DNA from: Diplolepis rosae
Lineage: Eukaryota; Arthropoda; Insecta; Hymenoptera; Diplolepididae
Direction: 5' to 3'
Length of the DNA stretch: 64,000 bases
NCBI GenBank assembly: GCA_030998225.1
Contig: JAPYXD010000250.1
Span: 5,127,501-5,191,500 of the forward strand
A model generated the notes under the pieces. That model ran no database searches, was not told the DNA's origin, and worked only from the letters and a program-made list of their open reading frames with translations. Position numbers and translations under genes: made by a program. Below are positions 28,018 through 38,899 of the stretch, piece by piece; the first letter of the stretch is position 1, and each line of letters starts with the position of its first letter.

Positions 28018-29528
28018 CTATTCTCGTTTACGTTTCAAATATGAACGCTTGGACTTCTGACGTTCTGTAAAGCTCATGATTTCAAAATCAGAACACATCG
28101 AAAAAGTTTTCAATTTTAATTCGCATTCTTGAGCGGGTTCAACATAGTGAAATTTTTGGGTACTTGTTATTGTCTTGCAATTTTCGAATCGGCTTTTCAA
28201 AAAATTCTCTCCAATTTTGTAATCTTTTTCAGTTGTGAAGAGCACAAAAATATTCAAAAAACAATTATCTCCTACAGCCCACTGGTAAAGTTCCTCGGCT
28301 GATGTTATTTGCTTATCCGCTGTCATTTGGAGACTGGCTTTTCGTGCTTTTTTTTTTAAAGCACCACCAGCTCCATCGCAAGGACCTTTACCGTAAGCTG
28401 TGGCATGAAAATGCCATTTGGCAGTGCGACCCGCGGTGTGCTCACTCCTATAGGCCAAGTGGCGAAAGAAAAATAGTAATTGCTACGTCCCCTAGTCGCC
28501 GCTAGTATGTCATCGAAATGAACATCGTGCGGAGTCGACATATTGTCACTTGTCTGCCTGTTTTAATTGATTAAAATTCATAGCGATTTCAAGTGATTTT
28601 AATGAAATTCGATCTATAAAGTGCAAATACCTAATGTGCCAACAATTAGCAGTTCTTTACTGTTTGCCCTCCAAATTAAAATAGTTGTAGCTGCAAATCG
28701 GGTAAGTCACCAATAACTTTTGTTTTAAATCTAAAATAAAACTCGTAAAGGCTTGGTTTCTCGTTTTTGTGCATACAAATTCATTACGTATTATCATATT
28801 GCAAAACCCGGTAAGAAAGCTTGCATTAAAAAGTATTTTTGTCCTTCAGTTTTAAATCCGCATTTAAGTGTTGATAAAGCTCTAGTTACCTTCAAAGCCG
28901 ATTTGAGCCAGGTGCAAAGTAACCTCAAATATAATAAAATCCGAATTTTTCCTTTTTCGCATGGGATGGCGAAAATTTTGCGCCCTTCATTACTGGATCT
29001 GAAGTGGAGGGGAGATGGGTAGTTTTCGTGCAATCTAGTTCCTGCTACGTCCCCTAGATGTCGCTGATATAAATTCATTCGCCCCGCCACCATCTGTAAG
29101 TACCCCTTCAAAATACATGGGAGTGGGCACACCGTGGTGCGACCAAAGTCTTGCTCATGATAGTAGATGGTAGAGAAATGTTTTAAATTTTTAAATTTTT
29201 GTGCGGCACCATCAGAAAAATAAATACATTCTCTAATATTGTCATTGAAACCTGATAAAAAATCATTGAATCCTTTCAAAAATACATACACTGCAGTCGA
29301 ATCATGTTTTTTACAATCTGAAATGAAAACAATTGTTTTGTGCCTAATTTCACCATTTTCATTATAATAAAAAACCATTGGAAAGAGTGTGGCCTGGTCA
29401 TTGTTCCAATGGTAACCTGTGATGGCATTTTGAATGATAAAGGCATAATTTTCAGCAAAATCGCAAATTACGAGACATTGGTCGTTCTGCAAATTTTTCT
29501 TAATATTTTTGTAATGACCCTTCCCCAT
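28018..29528 (-). pseudogene. Orphan transposon protein (DDE-like) split by a MITE
   Basis: The minus-strand upstream part (29528 to about 29145) reads CLVICDFAENYAF, GYHWNNDQATLFPMV and IYFSDGAAQKFKN. The downstream part (28431 to 28018) resumes with AKWHFHATAYGKGPCDGAGG, KKARKASLQ and ends in a basic tail. I recognise this as a widespread multi-copy arthropod protein family with conserved Asp positions (ICD, FSDG, CDG) that may form a DDE-type nuclease, but I cannot name the superfamily. Removing the 705-bp insert and one 8-bp repeat joins the two parts in frame, so the insertion broke it. The N-terminus upstream of 29528 looks lost. Confidence 0.68.
28432..29136. mobile_element. hAT-type MITE, 705 bp
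   Basis: Terminal inverted repeats of 17 bp: CGCGGTGTGCTCACTCC at 28432-28448 and GGAGTGGGCACACCGTG at 29120-29136 (two mismatches). Perfect 8-bp target duplication GTGCGACC at 28424-28431 and 29137-29144. 8-bp duplications are the hAT hallmark. No transposase inside; direct GCTACGTCCCCTAG copies lie at 28483 and 29043. Confidence 0.88.
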
Positions 29529-29529
29529 T

Positions 29530-30060
29530 TGTGTCAGTCACGTCAAGTTTTTTTTTCAACTCCCAGATCATGCATTTTCCCACTTTCTCAATAACCTTTT
29601 CCTGCAGCACAAAAAGAATTTGAAATTATAAGTTCAAGGGTGTGATGGGATTAGTTAATCATTTAAGTTTAGGTTAAGAATAAGAACATAACGAATAGAA
29701 AGGGTAGTTCACAACATGTATAGAGTACCAATGCTAATTTTTGCATACAGAAAACATTCACGCATCAGATAAACAATAAAATTAGCTATACTAGGCTTAT
29801 TTTAAATCAATTTCGTAAAAGGTAAAGTGAATATGAGGACACCCGGTATAAACCATAACATCCCTTATGTTCACTTTGTCCTACTCATAGAATGAGAAGC
29901 TGATAAATAAAAATTTTAAAAATAAGACAAAGTTCTTTAATTTTTTTTTAAACCGATCTTAAAAACGTTTATTTCTTTTAAGTTTTCGCCTCACAGTTTC
30001 GTTTTGAGTTTCAAGTAGCTTCAAAAGTGCCTAATATATTCATCCAAATCTTTATATAAA
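29530..30060. other. Stretch without recognised gene; small hairpin
   Basis: No coding similarity. AAAGTGAA near 29823 and TTCACTTT near 29870 form an imperfect hairpin of about 55 nt around ACACCCGG. Confidence 0.35.
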
Positions 30061-30064
30061 ATTT

Positions 30065-30950
30065 AATTGAACCTTGTGCTAGGCGTTTTTATATTGATAG
30101 GATATGCTTCATTCTTCAATCTGAATGAATTTTTTTATTATCCAACATTTCAATTATTCAATATTATTGAATCTTGTACTAGGCATTCCAATAGTGCTAG
30201 GCATTGACTTAATTTTCAATTCAATCATCTTAATCTCTTTATTATCAACCATTTTATTAATTCAATTCAATTCTGTGCTAGCCGTTCCAATATTCTTAGG
30301 CATTGATTTAATTTTCAATCCACTCGAATTAAATCTCTTTTTATCAACTATTTCAATAATTCAATTGAATCTTGTGCTAGACGTTACAATATTGCTAGGC
30401 ACTGATTTAATCTTGAAATTAATCAAATTAAAATCTCTTCTGTTATTAAAATATTTCAGTCATTCATTTATATTGAATCTTGTGCTAGGCGTTCCAATAT
30501 TGTTAGGCATTGATTCAATCTTCAATTTAATCATCTTAATCTCATTATTATCAACTATTTCAATAATTTAATTCAATTGAATCTTGTGCTAGGCGTTTCA
30601 ATATTGTTAGGCATTGATTTAATTTTCAATCCAATCGAATCAAATCTTTTATTATGAACTATTCCAATAACTCAATTCAATTCAATTTAATCTTGTGCTA
30701 GGCGTTCCGATATTACTAGGTATTGATTCAATTTGAAACTCGATCAAACTAATTTTCTTTATCATCAAATATTCCAATTTTTTAATTTCCTTGGTGCTAG
30801 TGCAAGGCTTTCAAACATTGCCAGGCATCAGCACCATTTTTTTCAATTCAACCAAGATAAGTCTTCTATTATCAATTTCTTTGATCGAACCTTGTGTTAG
30901 GCGTTCTAATATTTCTAGGCACGGTTTAAACTTCCAATCAAACCAAATAG
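30065..30950 (+). repeat. Tandem array of about 100-bp repeats, roughly nine units
   Basis: Units begin near 30071, 30171, 30270, 30368, 30476, 30581, 30691, 30790 and 30886. Each carries CTTGTGCTAGGCGTT, then ATATT-CTAGGCA and TTGATTTAAT, and most end in ATTCAATT. Units differ by 10-25% and a few indels. One frame stays open over four units (30125-30571) and encodes a hydrophobic repeat of about 33 residues; I regard this as probably fortuitous. Diverged copies of the unit also occur in the palindrome arms near 31542 and 32187. Confidence 0.82.
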
Positions 30951-32455
30951 AAGCTGTAGGGCCCGAATTCTTTGTTTCGAGTTTTCGCCCTCGCGAAAAC
31001 CTAGGTTGGCAATTTTTTTTAAATTTCAATTTACCAAACATAGAGATTTTCTAAATTATAAATAATTACCACAATCCTGTGAATTAATGTAACTCATCGA
31101 ACCTCTGGCACTATTCAATTTGAAAATAATTATTCCAAACCTATGAATTGATCTAAAACTTGCCGAACCTGGCGCTATTTAATTTAAAATTCATTACTCT
31201 GTTACATCCAGAAACGCTCAATCGCACATTAAATCGAATTAATGATCGCTTTTAGATCAACCCCCACGCGCTATAACCTAGAGAACGACTATGCGTGATT
31301 AGAAATATCCGTGACAACCTTAACCATAACGAAATATGCTTTCCGCCTAAACGATAGAAGTTAATAAGATTTGAAGAAACGATTTTTCAATCTTATCAAT
31401 GGATTTTGAGGTTTGTTTTTCCCAAGACCAAGAGCCAATTTACTAATCAGGTTTTAAACCTTATTTAAAATGCCTTGCTGGAGTATATTGTTAGGTTGTG
31501 GTTATTTGGAACCTCAATTGTTCCAACATTAAATCCGTGCATAGGAATATTAGAATTCCTAGCAAGACACTTAATTGGAAAGAATTTTCGAGATATTCGA
31601 TTAAGTTTACGAAATTGAAAATCAAATCGGTACCTACACCGAAAAAAATCTCTTCCGGATTTCGCACAAATCTGAATTTATTAAAATCGCAACACATTCG
31701 TTTTACTTTTATTGCACAAATTTAAACGAATTTCGTATGGACATCAGTATAGCAAAATAGCAAAGCCAATATACGAAGAAAGCACACCACTCTGCTTGCG
31801 GAAAACGCACGGCACCCGCATTCTCTCGCTATGGCTAAGTTGGTATGACAACGTATTGCAATACACTGAAGTTGCCGAATCTAATTTATTGCAATAAATT
31901 GTCAAACCAACTTGGTCAAACCGAGAGAGTACGGGTGCCGTGCGTTTTTCGCAAGCAGAGTGGTGTGCTTTCTTCGTATATTGGCTTTGCTATTTTGCCA
32001 TACTGATGTCCATACGAAATTCGTTCAAATTTGTGCAATAAAAGTAAAACGAATGTGTTGCGATTTTAGTAAATTCAGATTTATGCGAAATCCGGAAGAG
32101 ATTCTTTTCGGTGTAGGTACCGATTTGATTGTCAATTTCGTAAACTTAATCGAATATCTCGAAAATTCTTTCCAATTAAGTGTCGTGCTAGGAATTCTAA
32201 TATTCCTATGCACGGATTTAATGTTGGAACAATTGAGGTTCCAAATCACCACAACCTAACAATATACTCCAGCAAGGCATTTTAAATAAGGTTTAAAACC
32301 CGATTAGTAAATCGGCTCTTGGTCTTGGGAAAAACAAAACTCAAATTTAGAAAATCTCTGTTTGGTAAATTGAAATTTAAAAAAAATTGCCAACCTAGGT
32401 TTTCGTGCGGGCGAAAACTCGAAACAAAGAACTCGGGCCCTACAGCTTCTATGCA
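30945..32455. repeat. Large palindrome, about 1.5 kb
   Basis: The left arm 31400-31870 is the reverse complement of 31915-32350, and 30950-31053 pairs with 32350-32455. The left arm has an unmatched insertion of about 345 bp (31054-31400). The centre lies near 31890 around AATTTATTGCAATAAATT. Arms are about 95% identical. Mirror ORFs (31491-31697 minus; 31912-32259 plus) are translations of the same repeat. This could be a foldback-type or long-TIR nonautonomous element. Confidence 0.82.
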
Positions 32456-32462
32456 AGCGTGA

Positions 32463-33023
32463 AATTCGTTTCCGCACTTAGCGTTTTGGAAATCGGAAAA
32501 TTAGGTATGCTTCCTTCTCCGTGATCTCTCTGGCTTCCCTCGACCGTGCCGGGGGAACGCAAAATGACGGGTATGTCGTGACGCCGGTATTGAGCGCTCT
32601 CTCGAGCTCACCGATACTACGCGCCTTCGTGTGTGTGTCAACGTTTCGTTTGTTGGATGACATCTCTGGTTGTGGAGCTGTCTGGCAGCCTTCGTTCTTT
32701 ACGCCAACCCGGCATTCCGCGATTTCCCGCTTCGTTCTCCTACCACCCACCACTCTCAGCTAGTACTATAACGAAGCGGCTCAACCTACCGTCCACTCTG
32801 TATCAGTGCGGAGTTCTTCGAACTGGGACAGCATCCCATCGATGTCGTCCCTGATTGGCAAGAACATTCTCTTCTTAGTCCCACAAAAGGCCTCCATGCT
32901 CCTCACGGTTGCTTCCACGCCCGTAATGCGGTTCAAAATTTTTCGGAACGCCTTATGCATACCGTCCTTGGTTAATTTTGTCTTAATTTTTAATCCCCTG
33001 CAAAGCCCCGCATGCAGGGGCAA
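32463..33023 (-). mobile_element. R1-like LINE fragment, ORF1 N-terminal region
   Basis: 32753-32478 (minus) is related to 26426-26590. 33023-32781 reads KTKLTKDGMHKAFRKILNRI and EAFCGTKKRMFLPIRDDIDG, resembling the N-terminal region of LINE ORF1 proteins. Degenerate and truncated. Confidence 0.5.
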
Positions 33024-33678
33024 GCACTAAATACTCTAGGAAGCGACCTGGTTTCCTAGAAAATCAAACATAGTAATAGAGGATTTTCTGGAGTACTGAT
33101 TACAAATTTGAACAGTATATTCCAAAATTCAAAATGGACGATCCAAATAGCTACCCAAGATTTAAAAAATTTCAACTAATTGGCGTATTTTGATGAAACT
33201 TGGTTTGAGGGAAGTCTTGCTAAAGTTAAATAGAATTTTAAGGTCAACATTCAAAATGGTCAATCCATTTTGTTTTAAAATTTTAGGTTGGCATAATGAA
33301 TCGTCCATTTTAAATTTTTTAAATTTTAATCCTAAGTTTGTATTCAGCGGCCTAAAAAGTACCATATGAAATACAAATAGTACCATATGGGTTGAAAATT
33401 GATCTTCCAGATCGTTCGGCAGATTTTGGGCCTAATTTGTAGTTTTCGTCCAATACAGCGAAGATGTTAAGAAAGACTTGTATGAAATGAGTAAAAATAG
33501 ATGATTGTAAATTGCAAAAAAAGGAATTAAATCTCAAGAAATTGCTGGTCATACCTTTTCTCTTGCTTTGATATTATTCTTATTGTATGTAATAAATTTT
33601 TTTTACTTATTCTTGATTTATATACAGTATGCTAGGCTCCAAATCTTCGTAAAATATTGATAGCTATATTTGACTATT
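33024..33678. other. AT-rich stretch, no gene seen
   Basis: Contains AAAATGG-type and ACCATATG direct repeats (33360-33395) but no recognisable coding sequence. Confidence 0.4.
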
Positions 33679-34500
33679 GTTACGTCAGAAACGTAACATT
33701 TCTCTTCTTGAAAGATCTCCTCGTTTTATGTAAGGATCAGAAGGATCCTGTCTAAGGGATGAGGAATAGTCAGTGATTGAGAATGGTTAATGATATAAAA
33801 TATATTTATTGACAATCAAATTGTGAACCAAGTAAGCACCATGGAATTGGAAATTGATTTGTGATTTGGTAGTACCTTTGTAATTACCCTGAATGTAATT
33901 TGCTTGATGATTGATTGAGTCCCGTGGAGCGAATGTGGTCAGTTGAGTTTTCGTTGCAATCTTTGAGATAGTACTTGTCAGATGGGAAATCCGCAGTTCA
34001 GACGGTTGATCTAGTTAATTCCTTGATCTTAGTTTCAGAGAGAATTTGGAAGGCGATTTCCCTTCACTTTTTAAAGTCGTTGAACTCAGCGTCGAGTTAG
34101 AATTAGTCTGAGTAGCGGTAAAATCTGATGAGTCGGACTAGGCTGAACTGAACTCGCCGTGTACAGATGATGGTACTGGACTGGATTCGCGTTGGTTACA
34201 TTGTAGAAATCGCACGTTGACTATAAACTGAACTGAACTCTGTTGGAACTTTCGCTTTTTATAGAACTTTGAAAGGTCACCCATGGTGGGAGTAAAAAAC
34301 AAGGTGTACCACCTTTTCCATATATGGTATTAAGATCGGATGAGTTGCCTCCTCTGATGACTTGTGCTCCAATGAAATTTATTACCTGGCACTAATGTCG
34401 CAGTCAAATATATCAATTCTATTTTATCTGCTATTCGATTCTAATGAAAAGGTCAACTACGGTAGAAATAAAAACAAGGTGTATCATCTCTTCCATATTT
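33679..34500 (-). repeat. Old LTR related to the young element (minus orientation)
   Basis: Starts TGTTACGTCA and matches the reverse complement of the young LTR's U5 (CTCCTCGTTTTA-GT-AGGATC and AGGGATGAGGA-AGTCA). A TATAAAAAG box on the minus strand lies at 34254-34263. Two direct copies of a 60-bp U3-like unit (from 34268 and 34445; shared AACAAGGTGTA and TTCCATAT-TGGTATT) lie beyond it. The outer boundary and target duplication could not be fixed. Confidence 0.65.
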
Positions 34501-35480
34501 GGTATTTAAGTATTTAGAAAAATTCGTTTAGTTGTTTTCAGTTATAGTTAATATTGTTGAGGATGATGGCCTTTCTGGTATTTTTTTAGATAGATGTTAT
34601 GCAGTAAAAAAAAATATCATTTTAAAATGATTTAAAATTGAAATATATTTCATTCCTGTTGAAAGTCATCGTTTCGACTAATTTATCAGTCCTTATCAAG
34701 ACTAAAAATTGTAAAACCATCATAGAATTATATAAACATATAAACAGACAAATTAGAGTCTTAACCTATAGTAAAAAATATCATAACATTGTTATCTTTA
34801 AAAAAACTGTTGTATCAGCTTACATTGTGTTTAAAAATTCAGATATATACAAAGGCATGTAGACATTGTTATTAGTGATGTAGTAGAACATTCATTTTCG
34901 TAGTAAACATGGTACATTGTTATTAAAAACCTTTTGTAAGGAATTCAACATGTTAAAAATTCCAGGAGATATATTTCTTATGATCCATTTCTTATTTCTT
35001 TTAATAATAATATTATTTTATTTATTAGTATTAGAATTGTTAAAAACTTATTTTCATTTTGTAGGTTATGTTGTAAAGATGATATTTAAATTCTGAAAAA
35101 AGACTTTAAATTATAATACTATTCAGCTTAGGAATATAGTATTAATATATGTGTTAAGAAAATGTATTAAATTAAAAATTAGTATTAATAAATTAGTATT
35201 TAACTTACATGTTTTTTTTACTTTTGTAACGTATGAATTTAAAATTAAAAGTAGTTAACATCATGGAGGATCCATGATGGCTAATTTGAAATGTAAATAG
35301 GATGCTAGGTTAAGATCGATTATGATATTGTTAGGCGGGAAAAATTTTTGAATTCAAGAAATATTATTTAAAACAAATTATCAACAAATCAGTAAATATG
35401 TAAATAGAGTAATTAGTTAATTTAATAATATTAGAATAAATGTCATTAAAATTTTTAATATCCGTTCTGAAGTTAATTGA
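34501..35480. other. AT-rich flank of the Penelope element
   Basis: No gene seen. A 21-nt palindrome (CATCATGGA/TCCATGATG) lies at 35259-35279. May include the 3' untranslated part of the Penelope element. Confidence 0.4.
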
Positions 35481-35499
35481 ATTATTTTTTTTTTTTATA

Positions 35500-35861
35500 T
35501 GAATCATTTCTAAGCAGAGTCGTTTTTTTAAATTTTGTTCATGTTCTAAAATTTTAACTTCTTTAAAATCAAAGGTGTCTTTAAAAGTATGCGCATGCTG
35601 CGCTAGAGCAGTACTATTAGCGTTATAATTTTTAATCGATCTTGCGTGTTCTAAATCCTGGTATGTAAAAATCTACATGTTTGTCCAATGTTAATACTAT
35701 TGCATTGTATGCATTTAATTTCATAAACTACATTGTATTTCAATTTTTTTGGTGTTGGTGTTTTAACCGACGTTAAAATTTTTTGCTGAATAGTATTATC
35801 ATAGATCAAAATGATTTGCAGATTTGAATTTTTAAAAATTCTATAAAATTGTTCTTGAAAG
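35500..35861 (-). pseudogene. GIY-YIG endonuclease domain of the Penelope element
   Basis: Minus-strand reading after the frame change gives VVYEIKCIQCNSINIGQTCR, the GIY-YIG core with a Cys pair as in Penelope endonucleases. Another frame change near 35665 is followed by ALAQHAHTFKDTFDF and ILEHEQNLKKRLCLEM. The domain nicks target DNA during insertion. Confidence 0.75.
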
Positions 35862-37376
35862 TTATGTATATATGGTAGTTATAATTTTTTTAAAGTCTTT
35901 AGTTTCAGATGTATCATTTATATTGTTTTTACTACATTTATTATTCATAAGAAGTTTATATCTCATGTCAATTTTATCATTTAACAAATCAAGTGGATAT
36001 CCATTTTTGATAAGCGTTTCTTTAACTAAATTTAAGTTTTCTGAGTGGAATTTATCATGTGACAAAAGTATAGCTCTATCAGTTAGTGAATAGATAATAC
36101 CTATTTTGTTTGATAGGCTATGATTTGAATAGAAATGCAAATAACGTCCAGACCAAACATCTTTTCTATACCAATTTGTGATAATTTTATTATTTTCAAC
36201 TTTAATATTGAGATCTAAGAAATTGATACTATCATTGACTGATTTTTCTAATGAGAAAATTAATTTTGGATGAATTTGATTAAATTTGTAAAGAATATCA
36301 TTTATTTTATTATTAGGTAGACAAATTAATGTATCGTCTATATAGCGATAATAAAATTTAATATAGTAAGTTAGCTCGTTAATAATTTTAGTTTCTGATT
36401 CTTCTATTACTATATTAGCTAGAGTTGCAGATAATGGTGATCCCATTGGTAGGCCATTAATTTGTTTATAAATATTATTATCATAGTTGCAATAAGCTGA
36501 ATCAAGGCATAAGAGTACAGCTTTATTAAAATCCATATAATTTAGAAAAGTGTGTTTTTTAATCAATTTCCATCTTTTTTTGATAGAAATAGTAATCAGA
36601 TCCCAAGTAATGTTGGTGTACATAGATACAATGTCCAATGAAATAATATTAAATTTTTTTGTTATATTTAAATTGTTAATTTTTCGTTTGAAACTCCAAC
36701 TATCTTTGATATAAAATTCATTTTGTTCTATTGTTTTTTGTAGTGATTTTGAAATGCTTTTTGATAGATTATATGTAGGTGAGCCAATAAATGAAGTGAT
36801 GGGTCTTAGTGGACAATTAGGTTTACTTAATTTAGATGAACCGTAAAATTTTGGTGCGTTATTTGTGTTTGAGTGTAGAAATTTAAAAAGATTATCATTA
36901 ATAATCTTTTTACTCTTCCATGTTAATAAAATTGATTGTAATTGTAAATTAATATCATTTGTTGGATGTTTTTCAAGTTTTATGTATGTAGAATCATCAG
37001 CTAAAAGATTTTCGATTTTAGTATTGTAGTCTGTTTTATTCATAATTACTGTTTTATTACTTTTATCTGCTTTAGGAATTAATATATCTTTATTATTTTT
37101 CAAAAATGTTTTTGTTTGGAAAATTTTATCTGTTAATTTTAAACAACCATTGTTAAAGTTGTTTGTATTATAAGCTAAATTTTGTATCCAATATAACACA
37201 TCATTTCTTATTTTATTTCTTTCTAGATTCGGAATATTATGAATATTATATTCAATATTGGTGATGATTTTATTAATAGGTAGTATTTTTTTAGTATAAT
37301 TGTGATAGAATTTACCACTAAGACTTAGTATGTCTAAAACATCACTTGGGGTTTGCTTATTTGAGATATTTACAAC
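35862..37376 (-). CDS. Penelope reverse transcriptase
   Basis: Open from the codon after the TGA at 37377-37379; the first convenient Met is near 37199. Motifs in order: APKFYGSSKLSK and PLRPITSFIGSPTYNLSKSI (typical Penelope RT3), ISLDIVSMYTNI (motif A Asp), INGLPMGSPLSATLANIVIE (motif B), FYYRYIDDTLIC (catalytic YIDD), NFLDLNIKV and TNWYRKDVWSGRYLHF (thumb). Penelope RTs are related to telomerase RT and use target-primed reverse transcription. The frame ends at 35862 by a single-base change; homologous reading continues into the endonuclease. Confidence 0.9.
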   Translation of the reverse strand, partial: VVNISNKQTPSDVLDILSLSGKFYHNYTKKILPINKIITNIEYNIHNIPNLERNKIRNDVLYWIQNLAYNTNNFNNGCLKLTDKIFQTKTFLKNNKDILIPKADKSNKTVIMNKTDYNTKIENLLADDSTYIKLEKHPTNDINLQLQSILLTWKSKKIINDNLFKFLHSNTNNAPKFYGSSKLSKPNCPLRPITSFIGSPTYNLSKSISKSLQKTIEQNEFYIKDSWSFKRKINNLNITKKFNIISLDIVSMYTNITWDLITISIKKRWKLIKKHTFLNYMDFNKAVLLCLDSAYCNYDNNIYKQINGLPMGSPLSATLANIVIEESETKIINELTYYIKFYYRYIDDTLICLPNNKINDILYKFNQIHPKLIFSLEKSVNDSINFLDLNIKVENNKIITNWYRKDVWSGRYLHFYSNHSLSNKIGIIYSLTDRAILLSHDKFHSENLNLVKETLIKNGYPLDLLNDKIDMRYKLLMNNKCSKNNINDTSETKDFKKIITTIYT

Positions 37377-37668
37377 TCAGTTTTCTTTATCAGTTATAAG
37401 TTTTGGTAATTGCGAGATATTAAGATTTTCTAATTTATTATTCAAAGAAATACGAGTTTTAGAGGCAATTTTTTTGAAAGTTGGCAATTGTTTATTGTAA
37501 AGCTGAGTAAAAAAATCTAATGTTGAAACGTTAATAATTTTTCTTTTAAAAAAAATAATATTCTTATGTATATGTTGAATTTCTTGTATGATGTCGGTAA
37601 TTTCATGTTCCAAAATTTTTTTGCTGAAAAGTTGTATAGAATTTTCTATTTTAGTCTGGACCATACGA
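37377..37668 (-). CDS. Penelope ORF N-terminal segment
   Basis: About 97 codons of helical, lysine-rich sequence (IQLFSKKILEHEITDIIQEI ... FKKIASKTRISLNNKLE), in frame with the RT after a TGA codon at 37377-37379 that probably was a Trp codon. Residues upstream of 37668 belong to a LINE, so the start is lost. Confidence 0.6.
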
Positions 37669-37679
37669 CTTCGTGTTCC

Positions 37680-38880
37680 CCAACCTCTGCCTCTTCCATT
37701 CGCCAAAGAACCTCCTCTCCCGAATACTGGAGTTAAGGGCTTCCAGAAAGATCTCTGGGCACCATTCATCTATCCTTGAGGTAAGACAGGGGCGCCTTGA
37801 TCGTGAGGTCGATAATCGACCCCCTGGCCCCTCGCCTGAATGTCATTTTCCAACCAGTGTTTAACACCGTCAGGTCGTTTCTGGCGAACGTCTCACTGAT
37901 CCGTATACTCCTTCTATCGAAGCGGGCAGTACGTCGGCCCTTCTTGCCCCGAATCGTGCATGTCAGGCATCTGAGGGGGGGGGGGGGATACACTCCTTAG
38001 CCCTGTGCGTCCCATCACTGCACCTCCAGCAAGCATCATTCCTGTTAGGGAGCGTGCAGTCACACGTGACGTGGCCATGTGCATGTCGTGGCATCTGTAG
38101 CACCGGGCAACAACGGTATGCTACCTAATACGGCAGCTTTCCCATCCAACCGTCCTGCACTTCTTCCTCTATCTTTTTTTCTTCTTCTCCACCAGTTGCC
38201 ATTCCCCAATATCCTTAGGGGCTTGGTTCCTGGTTTCAGGGGTATCTCCCAGAGACGCTGATCTAGGTCTTCGGAAAATTCCCATCTTTCTGGAGGCGGG
38301 GTGGAATTCCAGCCTCTTCTGGATTTCCACTCCGCTTTGCCATAAACACTTATTAATGTTGACGATGGTGTCCAAAACCTCGGCAGCTTTTCCAACACTC
38401 ATTTTGATGGTGATCGGGGTGTTTTGACATATCCCGTCTTGGATCACTTTAAGGTTCACGCTTAGCTTCTCCATTTTTTAACTTTGCTCCTTCAGGAGCT
38501 GGGGGATATCTTTCAAACCCCCATTTCCCGAAAGAGTCTCATAGTCTTCATTTCTCACGTTTTTTCCCATGCTTTTTTGTTTTTTTTCATCCATAAATCG
38601 TTTTACCAGCGCATCGTGCGTAGAGGAGCGGGTTGAAATAGTTGGTTCTTTCACCTTTCATGGGAATCAACTCATCTATAGCGTACCCCTCTTTCAGCTT
38701 AGAATAAACTTGTTTTTAGAGCACCCCTTATGTAACTGGGAAGATGCTCGTTTACAGAACCCCCTGCACTTTTTCACCGATTCATCGGAACACTGCAATC
38801 TTCATGACCCGAAGGCCGTCCGCTATGCCTCCCACCCGTTTTTTTTTGGCATAGCCAAGAGAAAGACTTCGTCAAGGTGA
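37680..38880 (-). mobile_element. R1-like LINE fragment: ORF1 with zinc knuckles and endonuclease piece
   Basis: Minus strand: 38474-38170 is ORF1 (MEKLSVNLKVIQDG, KMSVGKAAEVLDTI). Near 38100-38000 are retroviral-type knuckles in two frames (CYRCHDM; CWRCSDGTHRAKEC, CX2CX4HX4C). 37930-37780 is the end of an APE-type endonuclease (LTVLNTGWKMTFRRGARGS, IIDLTI). The middle is deleted. A G-run of 11 lies at 37976-37987. Degenerate. Confidence 0.72.
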
Positions 38881-38899
38881 AACCCCAAGGAGAGGTACA

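Larger units (their letters stand above)
35500..37668 (-). mobile_element. Penelope-like element with GIY-YIG endonuclease
   Basis: One long minus-strand reading path: an N-terminal helical region (37668-37377), an RT of 445 codons (37199-35862) and a C-terminal GIY-YIG domain (about 35830-35500). The 5' junction at about 37668 is with LINE sequence. Breaks are few (a TGA at 37377-37379, a frame change near 35865, another near 35665), so the copy is relatively young but inactive. Confidence 0.9.

Noticed and set aside
30125..30571. 148-codon hydrophobic ORF as a membrane protein
   Set aside because: It is read through tandem 100-bp repeats; unit length is not constant in codons and other units break the frame, so coding is unlikely.
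30065..30950. CRISPR-like array
   Set aside because: The repeats are about 100 bp, diverged and contiguous, without unique spacers, in an animal genome.
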